Origin: an uncultured Saprospiraceae bacterium
GTDB taxonomy: Bacteria; Bacteroidota; Bacteroidia; Chitinophagales; Saprospiraceae
Direction: 5' to 3'
NCBI GenBank assembly: GCA_937139495.1
Contig: CAKZQC010000035.1
Location: 1 to 64,000, forward strand
DNA length: 64,000 nucleotides
Position numbers and translations under genes: made by a program. Under the pieces are notes generated by a model. That model did no database searches, had not been told where the DNA came from, and saw nothing but the letters and a program-made list of their open reading frames with translations. Position 1 is the stretch's first letter. Every line of letters starts with the position of its first letter. This document shows, piece after piece, positions 27,434 to 37,248 of the stretch.

Positions 27434-28594
27434 TTACCATAGATTGGGCATTACACAACGAAACCCTTTGTAAGGTCCAGTAGCTGTATGCTGTTGGTCA
27501 AATTGATATAATCCACTCGTGTCTGGCAAATTGTGAGCGTGATAAGCTAAAGTAGGCTTATAGATTCTTATCCATGCTGGAATGAACCGATTAGGAGAAT
27601 TATCTGCGTCCATTTCTACATGACCAAGTGTATTGTATTTTTCGCTAGTGTTATACTGTTGTTGTGTCCATTCGCCTGCTTTATCGTTGACACAATAGGG
27701 GGCAGGTTCTATTGCTTCATTTATAATAAGATGAGGCAAATCATATTGCAAATGGTTATAGAATATAGGTTTAGGATACTTTTTGGTATGCTCTTGTACC
27801 TTTTTCACAAAAGCTTTCAATGCTTTATTATCATTGTAATTTTTAGCTTTTTTTGCTGCTAATTTTAATTCTACTAAAGTGGGTAATCTATAGTTTGGCA
27901 ATAAGATACCATCAGCAGCATTAACATTTCGCTCCCGTTCATATCTTGACGATTTATTTACCACCATTGGCTTGGCACCTGAAGTAGCTCCATATCGTCC
28001 ATTCAAAAAATTGTAGGTATTAAATTGATTCTGATCTTGCGGGGCAGCTGCTATATATTGCCTGTCCACGAGTATGGATTCATTAATACGATCCGTACGC
28101 CAAGCAGCATAAGCTTGTGCTTGTTGCCAACTCACTCCTACCACAGGGTAATAATCAAACATAGGACTTCTGAAGTACTGTTCCATCAGTGTCTTGCCTA
28201 TTGATTCGTTTCGGAATTGCTGTACCCAAATACTAGTATCGGGCAACAGTTTAGTGGCAAGATCTGGAGCTCTTTCGTGTATTCGATACATCCACGCCAC
28301 AAAAGCACGATAATGTAAATTGCACACCTTAGTCGCATCTACATAAAGACCACTAACATAGACACTGTCGCCGTTTTCTTGTGCTACTTTTCCGTTGGGT
28401 ATGGCTAGCAATACGCCACTATATCCCCCTTCATAATTCAGCAAAACTTGCTGGTTCGACTCGTCGTCTATACCCAATCTGTTGGCATCGGCAATACTCG
28501 GATGAATGTAAGTAGGAGTAGTCATACTAGTAATACGTCGCTGGCAAGCAAGTCCTACTAAGGTAAGGAGGATAAATAATAAGGTGATTTTCAT
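27434..28594 (-). CDS. SUMF1/FGE-fold lipoprotein, GldJ/GldK-like (second intact copy)
   Basis: 386 residues, the first gene of the tandem set. Lipobox LLTLVGLAC; the domain markers run in the same order as in the neighbouring copy: DATKVCNLHYRAFVAW, VVGVSWQQAQAYAAWRTDR, NYRLPTLVELKLAA, and YKGFRCVMPNLW at the end. Compared with its neighbour the middle (residues ~180-240 and ~300-360) is the most variable part, suggesting diversification after duplication. No FGE catalytic Cys pair is evident. It is an envelope protein, probably periplasm-facing. Confidence 0.8.
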   Translation of the reverse strand: MKITLLFILLTLVGLACQRRITSMTTPTYIHPSIADANRLGIDDESNQQVLLNYEGGYSGVLLAIPNGKVAQENGDSVYVSGLYVDATKVCNLHYRAFVAWMYRIHERAPDLATKLLPDTSIWVQQFRNESIGKTLMEQYFRSPMFDYYPVVGVSWQQAQAYAAWRTDRINESILVDRQYIAAAPQDQNQFNTYNFLNGRYGATSGAKPMVVNKSSRYERERNVNAADGILLPNYRLPTLVELKLAAKKAKNYNDNKALKAFVKKVQEHTKKYPKPIFYNHLQYDLPHLIINEAIEPAPYCVNDKAGEWTQQQYNTSEKYNTLGHVEMDADNSPNRFIPAWIRIYKPTLAYHAHNLPDTSGLYQFDQQHTATGPYKGFRCVMPNLW

Positions 28595-28694
28595 AAATCA
28601 TACTGTTGGAGAATTAGGAGATGGTATCCGTTCTAAAAAACGATTAGAAATACGAAAGCGTTGGGTAAGTTACACTCCTATTACTGCAAAAAAA

Positions 28695-28728
28695 GTACTT
28701 ATCAAAACGTAAATGTTCTGATAAGTAC
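28695..28728 (-). terminator. terminator of DUF1456 gene
   Basis: Arms GTACTTATCA (28695-28704) and TGATAAGTAC (28719-28728) are exact complements with a 14-base loop; the minus-strand side continues into TTTTTTT. TTTAGAGCATATCTAAAAT at 28738-28756, just beyond, resembles the IS-end-like sequence at 63700. Confidence 0.7.
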
Positions 28729-28827
28729 ACGATTATATTTAGAGCATATCTAAAATTATACTAATTTATAATTTGAAATGTCTTTTCCTACTATATTTCA
28801 CCTATTTTTTGCTTCCTACCCTTTACT

Positions 28828-29310
28828 TTACTCCTCCTCTTCACTTGCTTTTTTGGGTCTAAACTTCAATTGCAGCCCATGCAGGAAATTGCGCAAAAAT
28901 TGATCTTCGCAGGCTTTGTATTGCCCCTGTTTAGGGTTTCTGAAAAAAGCACTAATTTCGTGTTTGCTAATCAAAAAATCTACCTCCTTGAACGTGTCGA
29001 TGATGTCAACATCTTTGTAGTTCAATGCAATTTTCAGTTTTCTGAAAATGATATTGTTGTTCAATATTTTTTCTGGGGCTACTTGTGGTCCTTCTCGTTT
29101 ACCTCTTTTGTCGTTGATAAACCCGTTGAGCAACGAAGAAAAATCCATATCAGAGATACGTACGTATCCTTCGTGTTCTTCTTTTTTGAGCCAAGCGATT
29201 ACTTGATCTTTGGTTACCTCGACTTCTGCCTGAGCAAAAAGGTCAATCACTTTAGCGTCATTCCATTCAAAAATATAACGGAGTTGACGTAAGACGATAT
29301 TATTTTTCAT
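28828..29310 (-). CDS. DUF1456 (YehS-like) protein
   Basis: 160 residues with two copies of the YehS/DUF1456 repeat. Copy one is NIVLRQLRYIFEWNDAKVIDLF with VTKDQVIAWLKKEE. Copy two is NNIIFRKLKIALNYKDVDIIDTF (short core FRKLKIALN) with ISKHEISAFFRNP. Each is followed by a stretch ending in LLNGFI or FLHGLQ. The role is unknown; the protein is small, cytoplasmic and helical. The start is set at 29310 (MKNNIVLRQ) rather than ten codons upstream, because the family begins there. Confidence 0.88.
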   Translation of the reverse strand: MKNNIVLRQLRYIFEWNDAKVIDLFAQAEVEVTKDQVIAWLKKEEHEGYVRISDMDFSSLLNGFINDKRGKREGPQVAPEKILNNNIIFRKLKIALNYKDVDIIDTFKEVDFLISKHEISAFFRNPKQGQYKACEDQFLRNFLHGLQLKFRPKKASEEEE

Positions 29311-29470
29311 ACTATTTTTTATTTTTTGGTTGGAGTGCAAAGCTACTGCTTTTTTGACAAAGAAATTTGGAAGCAGCTCTAAAATAATTCATTGCGACAA
29401 GCTAGCAAGAGGAATCCATTGATAATCTGGTCGGTATTCTGCCGAATATTCGTTATATTAAAGAAAAAAC

Positions 29471-30163
29471 ATGAAAAAGGATAAACTAGAACAAAAAGTA
29501 AAGGATAAGGAAAACCTAGAAAGTATAGATTTGGAAAAAGCCAAGCTAAAAGGGGCAGATTTGCGCAAAGCACAACTGAACAAAGCTAATTTGGATAGAG
29601 TAGATTTGCGTGGAGCCAATCTGAAAGGAGCCGAATTGGACAAAGCCTCTTTGGAAAAAGCGAATTTGACGCAGGCAGAATTTCGAGGTGCCAGCATGAA
29701 ACAATGTAGTCTAGCAGAAGCACTGCTCCACAAAGCCGATTTTAGAGAGGTCAATTTGGAACGCTCCAATCTGGAAGAAGCCGAATTGAATGATGCTGAT
29801 TTTAAAGGAGCTAAACTAGAGCGATCCGACATGACCAAAGCACAGCTCAATGATGGCAATTTTAGAGATTGTGACTTGGACTATGTTATTCTGGAACGTG
29901 CCGACCTCAGTGGTGCCAATTTTAAGGGTGCTCAAATTAGAGGGGCGAACTTGGAGCGTGCCGACTTGAGTGGTGCCAATCTGCAAGATGCTGATTTGAG
30001 AAAATCTAATTTGACCAGAGCCAATTTTACCGATGCCAACCTCACAGGAACAGATTTGCGAGGAGCTAATTTTGAATTTTCTACATTCGTCAACGCCAAA
30101 GGACTCACCGAAGAGCAAATAGAAGAAATTGAAGACCAAGGAGGAACGGTGACCGAGGAATAG
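29471..30163 (+). CDS. pentapeptide-repeat protein
   Basis: 230 residues, almost entirely A(D/N)LxX pentapeptides, for example AKLKGADLRKAQLNKANLDR. The repeats run from residue ~18 to ~205, giving a right-handed quadrilateral beta-helix. There are short charged ends, and the C-terminus reads EEQIEEIEDQGG. There is no signal peptide. Some members mimic DNA and protect gyrase, others are structural; nothing here decides. It is divergent from the DUF1456 gene and convergent with an unknown membrane gene. Confidence 0.9.
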   Translation: MKKDKLEQKVKDKENLESIDLEKAKLKGADLRKAQLNKANLDRVDLRGANLKGAELDKASLEKANLTQAEFRGASMKQCSLAEALLHKADFREVNLERSNLEEAELNDADFKGAKLERSDMTKAQLNDGNFRDCDLDYVILERADLSGANFKGAQIRGANLERADLSGANLQDADLRKSNLTRANFTDANLTGTDLRGANFEFSTFVNAKGLTEEQIEEIEDQGGTVTEE

Positions 30164-30179
30164 GCAGCACTAATTGCAC

Positions 30180-30608
30180 CTAAGTAACCGTGCTACTATC
30201 TTTGATATAACGGGTAAGACTATCTTTGATATTTCGGCAACTTCTCCAATAAAATAAAAAATAGACGACCACAGTCCAAATCACCGCAGTAATGACCAAC
30301 ATTACAGAAAACACCATATCCCCCCCAATATAAGAGAGAATAGCAGCTACAATAGCACCAACAGGAAAGGCCAGCTCCTTGGGAGATAAAGATATTTTCA
30401 CCGCTAATCCGTCGCCTTTCTTGGTCAATAAAACCTTTATATCGCCAAAATTTTCTGTTAGAAGATAGCGAAATAACATCTGATCATTGGAAATGATATC
30501 GAGCAATTCAAATTCTTCTTCTACGATAGGGTTTACGGTTTCATCTACAAGAATAGCGGCTATACTTGTAGATACTTGATCTATTTGATAATTATAATCT
30601 AGTAGCAT
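30180..30608 (-). CDS. membrane protein, unknown (paralog of next gene)
   Basis: 142 residues. An N-terminal soluble part (about 1-85) is followed by two close transmembrane helices (about 83-100 and 103-122) and a short basic tail. It aligns throughout with the product of 30641-31060, sharing EFELLDII/EFRLLKVI, MLFRYL/MIFIYL and a final KxSL. I recognise no family. Topology suggests both ends in the cytoplasm. The two genes are tandem and probably co-transcribed. Confidence 0.65.
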   Translation of the reverse strand: MLLDYNYQIDQVSTSIAAILVDETVNPIVEEEFELLDIISNDQMLFRYLLTENFGDIKVLLTKKGDGLAVKISLSPKELAFPVGAIVAAILSYIGGDMVFSVMLVITAVIWTVVVYFLFYWRSCRNIKDSLTRYIKDSSTVT

Positions 30609-30640
30609 GATATACTCTTAAGTAGTTGATTCTTCTTGAA

Positions 30641-31060
30641 TTACGTTCGCATGAATTTTTCGAGACTCTTCTTTATATTTTTGCTGTAGCTATGAAAGAA
30701 AAAATAGAATAACAACAACGAAAGTAAACTTCCTATAAATACATATAGACCAAGCTGGGCCGATCCCATCAAAAGGCTCACCATACCTATTACGAACAAA
30801 AACATAGGCACTGACCATAAAAGAGGTGCCTCAAATACCGTCACAAACAGAGTATCCCCTTCCTTCTTCAATCTTGCTTTTATGTGGTTTATTCTACCTG
30901 TGCCTAGATAGATAAAAATCATCTCATTTTCATCAATAACTTTCAGTAATCGAAATTCATCTTTAAAGTAGAATTTGGCTCTACCCTGACTACCTTTCAG
31001 GAAGGTATCATAAAGACTCTTATCCATTCCATCTAGTTCATATTTATTGCTCAATAACAT
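30641..31060 (-). CDS. membrane protein, unknown (paralog of previous gene)
   Basis: 139 residues with the same plan as the adjacent product: a soluble N-terminal domain, two membrane helices (about 82-100 and 103-122) and a short cytoplasmic tail with KNIKKSLEKF. Similarity over the whole length shows a tandem duplication. Function is unknown. It starts MLLSNKYELDG, parallel to MLLDYNYQIDQ of the partner, which supports both starts. Confidence 0.65.
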   Translation of the reverse strand: MLLSNKYELDGMDKSLYDTFLKGSQGRAKFYFKDEFRLLKVIDENEMIFIYLGTGRINHIKARLKKEGDTLFVTVFEAPLLWSVPMFLFVIGMVSLLMGSAQLGLYVFIGSLLSLLLFYFFFHSYSKNIKKSLEKFMRT

Positions 31061-31174
31061 GGTGTGTTTTTTATTGTGCTAACATTGGTTTTGGCAATCA
31101 GTGAACCGCCTCCCAAAGGTATATATCGCATGGTACTCCTTTTCGCTGATACGGAGATCGGTTTATTAATTGTG

Positions 31175-32278
31175 TTATAATCTATATTTATACTCAAACT
31201 TCACAAGTTCTGGCTTCTTAGATTCCGTAGAACGATAGCGGAAATAAAGTGGATATCCATCCTTATGAAATCGCCATATCCTACTGTATTTTTTGTGCAT
31301 ACTATTTTTGACAATAGTTGTTTTATGTTTTTTTAGATGTGCTCTAGTTCTGTTATAAATATATTCTTCTGTTGTTTCAGACCAATCTACTAAGTTTTTT
31401 GATTCAGCATAAACTATTTTGTATGTCTGCTTATTGGGCAAATAATAACGTTGTGTCTTGTACGTTCTATCGAGTAAATCCACCCCACTTTTCAATTTAA
31501 TTTCTTGATCTGAAGTGTACCAAATATCTTCTACATAAGATGTACGAGGATTATTGAACTTAACCGAAACTTGGTTAGTCGAATAATCAAAATATCGAGT
31601 ACTTTCGTAGTGATTATTCTCGTATCTGATGTGTTCTACAATTTGCCCCGCTGGATTATAGACAAAAGAATCCTTTTCGGCATAAATATCCCCGTTCCTT
31701 GTTATTGCTACCAAAGAATCCTTTTGGTCATACTGATACTCTTCTATTGATTCGCTCCCATTACTACTAGAAAAATAAGTTTTAACTCGTTGAGTAGGTG
31801 TATAAGTAATACTATCTGACAGATTTTTGTCGTTTCGAAAAGCATCAATATTTGCCGTCCAGCAATCAAAAGAATCTTTTTGAGCCGTATGATGTCGGTA
31901 CACTCTTGTTATTTGATGATGCCCAACATCTCGACTAACAGCCACCACGCTATATAATGTATCCTGCTCATAAAAAACAGTCGTAGCTCTATATTGCCAG
32001 TTGCCCTTTTCATCAAAAAAAGTACTACTTCTAGAGCTTTTATCTACTCCTTTATAGGAATACGATAATTCTTTTATAGCATTATCCACAATAATCTCAT
32101 TGGAAGGAATACGCAAAAAATACAAATTAGCATTCTTTAGATTATTAATTCTTCGCTCTACTCTATTCTTGTAAGCATAGTGATAGTCATACTCATATAC
32201 ATAATCTTGAGCAATACCTTTCGTAATGAACAATAATGAAGTAAGTACAATTATGAGTAGGTTTAGAGCAGTCGGCAT
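31175..32278 (-). CDS. secreted protein with YD-like repeats, unknown
   Basis: 367 residues with a Sec signal peptide (LLIIVLTSLLFITKGIAQ). The central region (about 180-260) contains short Tyr-Asp stretches such as EYQYDQKDSLVAI and FVYNPAGQIVEHI, reminiscent of RHS/YD repeats but too few to call a toxin shell. The rest is Tyr- and Lys-rich beta-type sequence. The product is probably periplasmic or surface-exposed. There is no obvious partner gene. Confidence 0.65.
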   Translation of the reverse strand: MPTALNLLIIVLTSLLFITKGIAQDYVYEYDYHYAYKNRVERRINNLKNANLYFLRIPSNEIIVDNAIKELSYSYKGVDKSSRSSTFFDEKGNWQYRATTVFYEQDTLYSVVAVSRDVGHHQITRVYRHHTAQKDSFDCWTANIDAFRNDKNLSDSITYTPTQRVKTYFSSSNGSESIEEYQYDQKDSLVAITRNGDIYAEKDSFVYNPAGQIVEHIRYENNHYESTRYFDYSTNQVSVKFNNPRTSYVEDIWYTSDQEIKLKSGVDLLDRTYKTQRYYLPNKQTYKIVYAESKNLVDWSETTEEYIYNRTRAHLKKHKTTIVKNSMHKKYSRIWRFHKDGYPLYFRYRSTESKKPELVKFEYKYRL

Positions 32279-32407
32279 AGATTAAGAGCTAATAAGAATA
32301 GTTACATTGCTAGATAAGCAAGATTATTATTTATCTCTAAAAGTAGTAAAAAAATTAACAAAACAGCTTCTTTGTAATTATTTAAAGATAAAATAAAAAT
32401 CATAATG

Positions 32408-32457
32408 AAAAAAGACAACCACCAGAACCAAAAGTTTCAATAGTTGCCCTATTATAT
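32408..32457 (-). terminator. repeat-family hairpin, probable terminator
   Basis: A ~50-base element nearly identical to 38667-38718 and similar to 20950-20990: an A run, CAACCACCAGAACC, AAAAG, CAATAGTTG and CCCTATTATAT. On the minus strand it is a weak hairpin followed by T, 174 bases beyond the lipoprotein gene stop. The remainder of 32279-32630 is AT-rich and holds only a loose TGCACTT/AAGTGCA inverted repeat. Confidence 0.55.
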
Positions 32458-32630
32458 CTCTGTTGTAAAAAGGTTAAGTTCTAAACCTTAGTTAAGTACA
32501 GAACAAAAGTTTAATTTAATAATATAAGGACTGTTGTCCTGCACTTAAAATTGATACTTCGATTTGAAATATGATTTTTTTACGATCATCTGCACTTGAA
32601 GTGACTTTTTAAACAACTTCGTCAATTAAA

Positions 32631-33311
<681 letters not shown>

Positions 33312-33531
33312 CTTTTCCTGTTTTTCTGTTAAATAATTCTGATAAATTGACGTATTCGATATGTACATATTTTTCCATAATATCCTTTTTAAGGAACGCT
33401 TATTTGACAAAAACTTAGTATCATTTACAAAATAACCAGTAATTCGACTCCTCTCATAATTGACCGTTTAAAGATATATTGCTAGTAAAAAAAATAATTC
33501 AATAGCTCATCTCTATTACAATAGGCACCTA

Positions 33532-34191
33532 TCAAAATTTAGCTACAAATAATTCTTTCAACACTCTTGTTTTCACTTTACTTAATGGCATAGAAATTTT
33601 CTCGCCAGCTACTATTTTATGAGCAATGATGGTATCGGTCAGAACGCTATCAATAAGCTGATGGTCAATGGTACTCATAGAAGATCTCCAATAAGACTGG
33701 GTATAGATTACAATTTGCTCATCTTGGTTAGTGACAATAGAATTTCCATAAGCAAAAACACTTTCTACATCAATGGCATACCCTACTTCAATAGCGTCTT
33801 TTATATCTTTTGACTCATCCAACAAATAAAGCTGTAAGCTGTGATAGCTAGTTCCTGTTGGCTTGAACAAAATAATCTTTCCCCAAGTGTTACTACCCAA
33901 AAAATAAGGCTGTTCTGCATAGGCTTGATAAGAAAGTATATTCTCTATATCTAAGGAAGCATGCTGTACGCCTTTCGCTCCTCTTCTTCCGTATTTTTCT
34001 ACTAAAGAAGCAGACAAGGAGTCGTATTCAGATAAATACTTTATTCTATCACCAAAATAACCCAAAAACAAAGTATCAGGTAGCATTCGCTCCTCTTCTG
34101 GAGACCCTGTCGTATGCTGCTTGGTATGGCAAGCTGTTAAGCATATACTTACGACTATGCTGGTTATTAGTAATAAGATTTTTATTTCCAT
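33532..34191 (-). CDS. lipoprotein, unknown (paralog of 32631-33311)
   Basis: About 219 residues with lipobox CLTAC. It shares a full-length alignment with the downstream lipoprotein: SEYDSLSAS, YFLGSNTWGKIILFKP, SLQLYLLDES and EVGYAIDVE. It lacks the Thr tract. The start is 34191 (MEIKILLLI), since the eight extra codons to 34215 precede the signal peptide. Two paralogous envelope proteins in tandem suggest a duplicated surface function, but none is identifiable. Confidence 0.7.
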   Translation of the reverse strand: MEIKILLLITSIVVSICLTACHTKQHTTGSPEEERMLPDTLFLGYFGDRIKYLSEYDSLSASLVEKYGRRGAKGVQHASLDIENILSYQAYAEQPYFLGSNTWGKIILFKPTGTSYHSLQLYLLDESKDIKDAIEVGYAIDVESVFAYGNSIVTNQDEQIVIYTQSYWRSSMSTIDHQLIDSVLTDTIIAHKIVAGEKISMPLSKVKTRVLKELFVAKF

Positions 34192-34236
34192 GTCTTTGCT
34201 TTCGATAGTTTCCACATTTTAAGATAAAAAAAATTA

Positions 34237-34701
34237 TTATTTTTGCCTATCTAACTTTTTCTTGGCTTTATCAATTTCATTAAATATATCAAGCCCCTTC
34301 TTAATTTCGATCTCAAACTTCCCGTATCGCTCATCCCACTCATGAAGATTTCCCTCTTCCAATTTTACCATTTCATGTAATGCCTGATTTCTTTTATCTT
34401 TCCATTTATCTAATTCTGTCTCAATTAAATTCTTGAATCCAGGATCTAATGTTGTTGAGTTCTTTACCTTTTTGATTAAACGTCCTAATGCTTTAAACCC
34501 TTTTTCGTTAGTTTCTGACTTAGCCAATATACTCTCTAGCCTATCAGCAATCAAACTTTCTAAAATAGTTATTGCTTCTAAATAATAACCATTATCTTTT
34601 GCTTCCGTAATTCTTTCTTTTGCTCTCTTTATTAATTCATATCGAGCTTCTCCTACCTTATCTTTAAATGCTTTTCTTTCTGCTCTTTCTTTCTTATCCA
34701 T
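34237..34701 (-). CDS. small HEPN-like helical protein
   Basis: 154 residues, strongly helical and charged, without signal peptide. The segment KWKDKRNQALHEMV contains R-N-x3-H, the R(N/D/H)xxxH motif of HEPN ribonucleases, near residue 110; the preceding helix (YLEAITILESLIADRLESIL) has the usual HEPN N-terminal look. HEPN proteins are common RNase effectors or toxins in defence loci. The family call is from the motif and helical pattern only. It begins 4 bases after the AAA-TPR gene, as the third gene of a tight operon. Confidence 0.6.
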   Translation of the reverse strand: MDKKERAERKAFKDKVGEARYELIKRAKERITEAKDNGYYLEAITILESLIADRLESILAKSETNEKGFKALGRLIKKVKNSTTLDPGFKNLIETELDKWKDKRNQALHEMVKLEEGNLHEWDERYGKFEIEIKKGLDIFNEIDKAKKKLDRQK

Positions 34702-34705
34702 GACT

Positions 34706-37243
34706 CTATTTTGTTAGCTTAATACATTTATTACTTTTTATATCTTTTGATAGTTTTTTGTATTTGTTCTCTACAATTCTACCATCTTTATATTTTACTT
34801 TGATTATATCATTACGAGAAATTTTCTTGGAGTTTATAATAGGTTTTTGAGGAGAACAAAGCTTTTTGACATGTTCCATTTGTTCAATAATAGATTTTAA
34901 TCCTTCTTCTCCAATTGCTGAAGTCGTTTTTCTTTTTGAGTATGTAATTGACTTGATTGTTTTTTCAGCATATTGAATAGCCACTTTCTTATTTTGGAGT
35001 TTGTAATATATATAAGCATAAAAATAATCAATAATTAATAATTCAAATTTCAATAATTCATCATCTGTATTTTTAACTTTAGTCTCAATTTCTTCACACA
35101 ATTGCAATGCTTCATCAAATCTTCCCTTTTCATAGTAGTTTTTAATAGCTCTAGAGTAAAGGTTTATATCGTCTGTAGAAACACTATCTATTTTTTTAAA
35201 AAGCTTAATATAATTATTGAATTTTTTGAAAAAATTCTTTTCAGGAAAATTTAATGCAATGTCATTATAAATCCTGCACAGTACTGATTCTGACATAGAA
35301 TTTTTACTCTCTAAAATATAATTTAATAGATCCAACCTAAACTTAGACATGCGTGCTGTCGTCGCTTGATATGCGATTTGATGTTTTTCAAGTTGCTCAT
35401 TAAATAAGTGTTTATAAGAATATTCTAATAACTTTTCAAAGTACTGTTTATCTAAAGGTGAGTAACATAAACATAAATATTCTAACAAATGAGTTCGTGA
35501 AAAACTTATATCATAATCATTTTTGGTGTCAAATTTGAGTTCTTCATCAACTATAGTATTTACAATATCAATGACTAAATCGTCTTTTGAAGATATGTTA
35601 TAATTTACGTATTTTAGATACAATGAGTCTTCTACAGTAGCATATGTCAATGCTTTATTTATGGCAGGAATAACGAAACTTTCATCACCATTTTCAATAT
35701 AAATTAATGCTTTATAGTAATGAATTAAAGTTCTCAATTTATTAATTTCATCTAAACCAATATCATCTTTGCTTTCAAAGGTTGAATTATATAATTCATC
35801 ATATAATAAAAGAGCTCTTTTACTATTGTCGCTTGATATGTTTGTTGCTAAATTAAACATCGCATTCCTAAAAGCAAAATCGTGTGTTTTGTTTACTATT
35901 ACCTCCTCCAGTATATCTATTCCATTCTGTATGTCCTCAGTACCAATTTTACATATTCCTAAAAATGATTTAGAATTTCTCTTATACAGAACTTCATTAT
36001 AATTTTTGTTAAAATATTGAATAGCTTTATTAAGATTACCAGTTTTATAAAGGGCAAATCCTATATTATAATTACATGCTTCAATTTGTATTTTGCTTGG
36101 GTTTGAATTTAAAATAAAATCTGTCAGTGCATTAATTGCTTCTTTAAATTCTCCTTGACCCATTTTGTCTAGACCATAGCTATAGTTATCTTGTGTTTCT
36201 TTATCTATTGCTTTAATCCATTCTTCTGATAAACTTTTTTTTATTATTAAATTCTTAATTTCACTAGCTTCATTAAATCTAGAGTTTATAATTCCATAGA
36301 GATACAGCTTCTTCTTAATTTCATCACTCAGTTCGTTATTTTTATTCTGCTGAATAAGTAATACTGCATTCCTTACTTTTTTATCTGTTTTGACAAGCTC
36401 TCTGATATGATCAATAGGTGCAATATCATAGGTTGTGAGGTATTTTCGTTTGATTAAATCATCAAGAATACTTGAATTAATCGTTGCATCTTCTAATATC
36501 AAATTTTCTAGTGAGGAACAGATATCAAACGTTAACCTTGGATTGCCATTTGTCCACCTATATATTTCGTTAGAAATATCTTCTGGTACTTTCAATTTGC
36601 TTTTTTCAATAAAGCTGTTGTGTTCTTCAAATGAAAAATCTTCTAAATATATTTTATCTCCTATATTGAATGGAGATTTGTTTCTATCTTTTATCAGTTC
36701 AGTTGGCTCTATTACACCTGATAATACATACGTCAACCTCTCAAATACAGGGAAATTTGTTCTTGAAAAATAGTTACTTCTTATTTGGGCAAATATATTA
36801 TCAGAATAATCGACGCTTCTTAATGCATCTATTTCGTCCAAAACTATAACTACGTCACCTTCGAAAAAATTAAGTATAACCCTCAAGCATTTAGAATACT
36901 CTTTATGGGGCGGGAAATTTTTACTTCTTAATTCTCCAATTGCAGCTTCTATTTCTTCAAATAAAACTTCATTAGGCTCCAACACATTATCTATTATGTT
37001 CCTATAGCAGTCTCGTTCCTGTTCAAAAACATTAGATAAATCTACGTAAACAAACAATCGTTTTTCATGCTCTAATGTTCTTTTGGCGTTGAATAATAAA
37101 TTAGTTTTACCCATTTGACGAGCAACTAAGACGTAACCAGGTCTTTGCATTTCATCCACTATTCTTTTCAACTGTTCATCTGCGCTTCTATTTACATATA
37201 AATGCTGCGGAATAGAAGTATATTTTTTGAGTATCTTTTCCAT
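34706..37243 (-). CDS. AAA-like ATPase with TPR-type helical C-terminus
   Basis: 845 residues. The N-terminal ~330 residues form a STAND/AAA-like NTPase: YVLVARQMGKTNLL (Walker A, G45-K46-T47), VVIVLDEIDALR (Walker B, D136-E137) and LTYVLSGVIEP (sensor strand). A winged-helix-like stretch follows at ~260-340. Residues ~355-800 are paired helices with TPR character (for example YNIGFALYKTGNLNKAIQYF, YYKALIYIENGDE). The last ~40 residues are Lys-rich beta-type sequence (IKVKYKDGRIVENKYKKL). This pattern fits a nucleotide-switched sensor with a ligand-binding TPR tail. No effector domain is fused; the nuclease and HEPN genes on each side may supply it. Codon and base usage is AT-richer than its neighbours. 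Confidence 0.75.
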   Translation of the reverse strand: MEKILKKYTSIPQHLYVNRSADEQLKRIVDEMQRPGYVLVARQMGKTNLLFNAKRTLEHEKRLFVYVDLSNVFEQERDCYRNIIDNVLEPNEVLFEEIEAAIGELRSKNFPPHKEYSKCLRVILNFFEGDVVIVLDEIDALRSVDYSDNIFAQIRSNYFSRTNFPVFERLTYVLSGVIEPTELIKDRNKSPFNIGDKIYLEDFSFEEHNSFIEKSKLKVPEDISNEIYRWTNGNPRLTFDICSSLENLILEDATINSSILDDLIKRKYLTTYDIAPIDHIRELVKTDKKVRNAVLLIQQNKNNELSDEIKKKLYLYGIINSRFNEASEIKNLIIKKSLSEEWIKAIDKETQDNYSYGLDKMGQGEFKEAINALTDFILNSNPSKIQIEACNYNIGFALYKTGNLNKAIQYFNKNYNEVLYKRNSKSFLGICKIGTEDIQNGIDILEEVIVNKTHDFAFRNAMFNLATNISSDNSKRALLLYDELYNSTFESKDDIGLDEINKLRTLIHYYKALIYIENGDESFVIPAINKALTYATVEDSLYLKYVNYNISSKDDLVIDIVNTIVDEELKFDTKNDYDISFSRTHLLEYLCLCYSPLDKQYFEKLLEYSYKHLFNEQLEKHQIAYQATTARMSKFRLDLLNYILESKNSMSESVLCRIYNDIALNFPEKNFFKKFNNYIKLFKKIDSVSTDDINLYSRAIKNYYEKGRFDEALQLCEEIETKVKNTDDELLKFELLIIDYFYAYIYYKLQNKKVAIQYAEKTIKSITYSKRKTTSAIGEEGLKSIIEQMEHVKKLCSPQKPIINSKKISRNDIIKVKYKDGRIVENKYKKLSKDIKSNKCIKLTK

Positions 37244-37248
37244 TTTTA

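Noticed and set aside
26260..28594. Sulfatase-modifying enzymes (true formylglycine generators)
   Set aside because: The catalytic Cys pair is not evident and no sulfatase gene is near, so a structural SUMF1-fold lipoprotein is the better call.
29520..30090. Regularly spaced repeats resembling a CRISPR or satellite array
   Set aside because: The 15-base periodicity is the codon pattern of the pentapeptide-repeat gene; the units differ and have no spacers.
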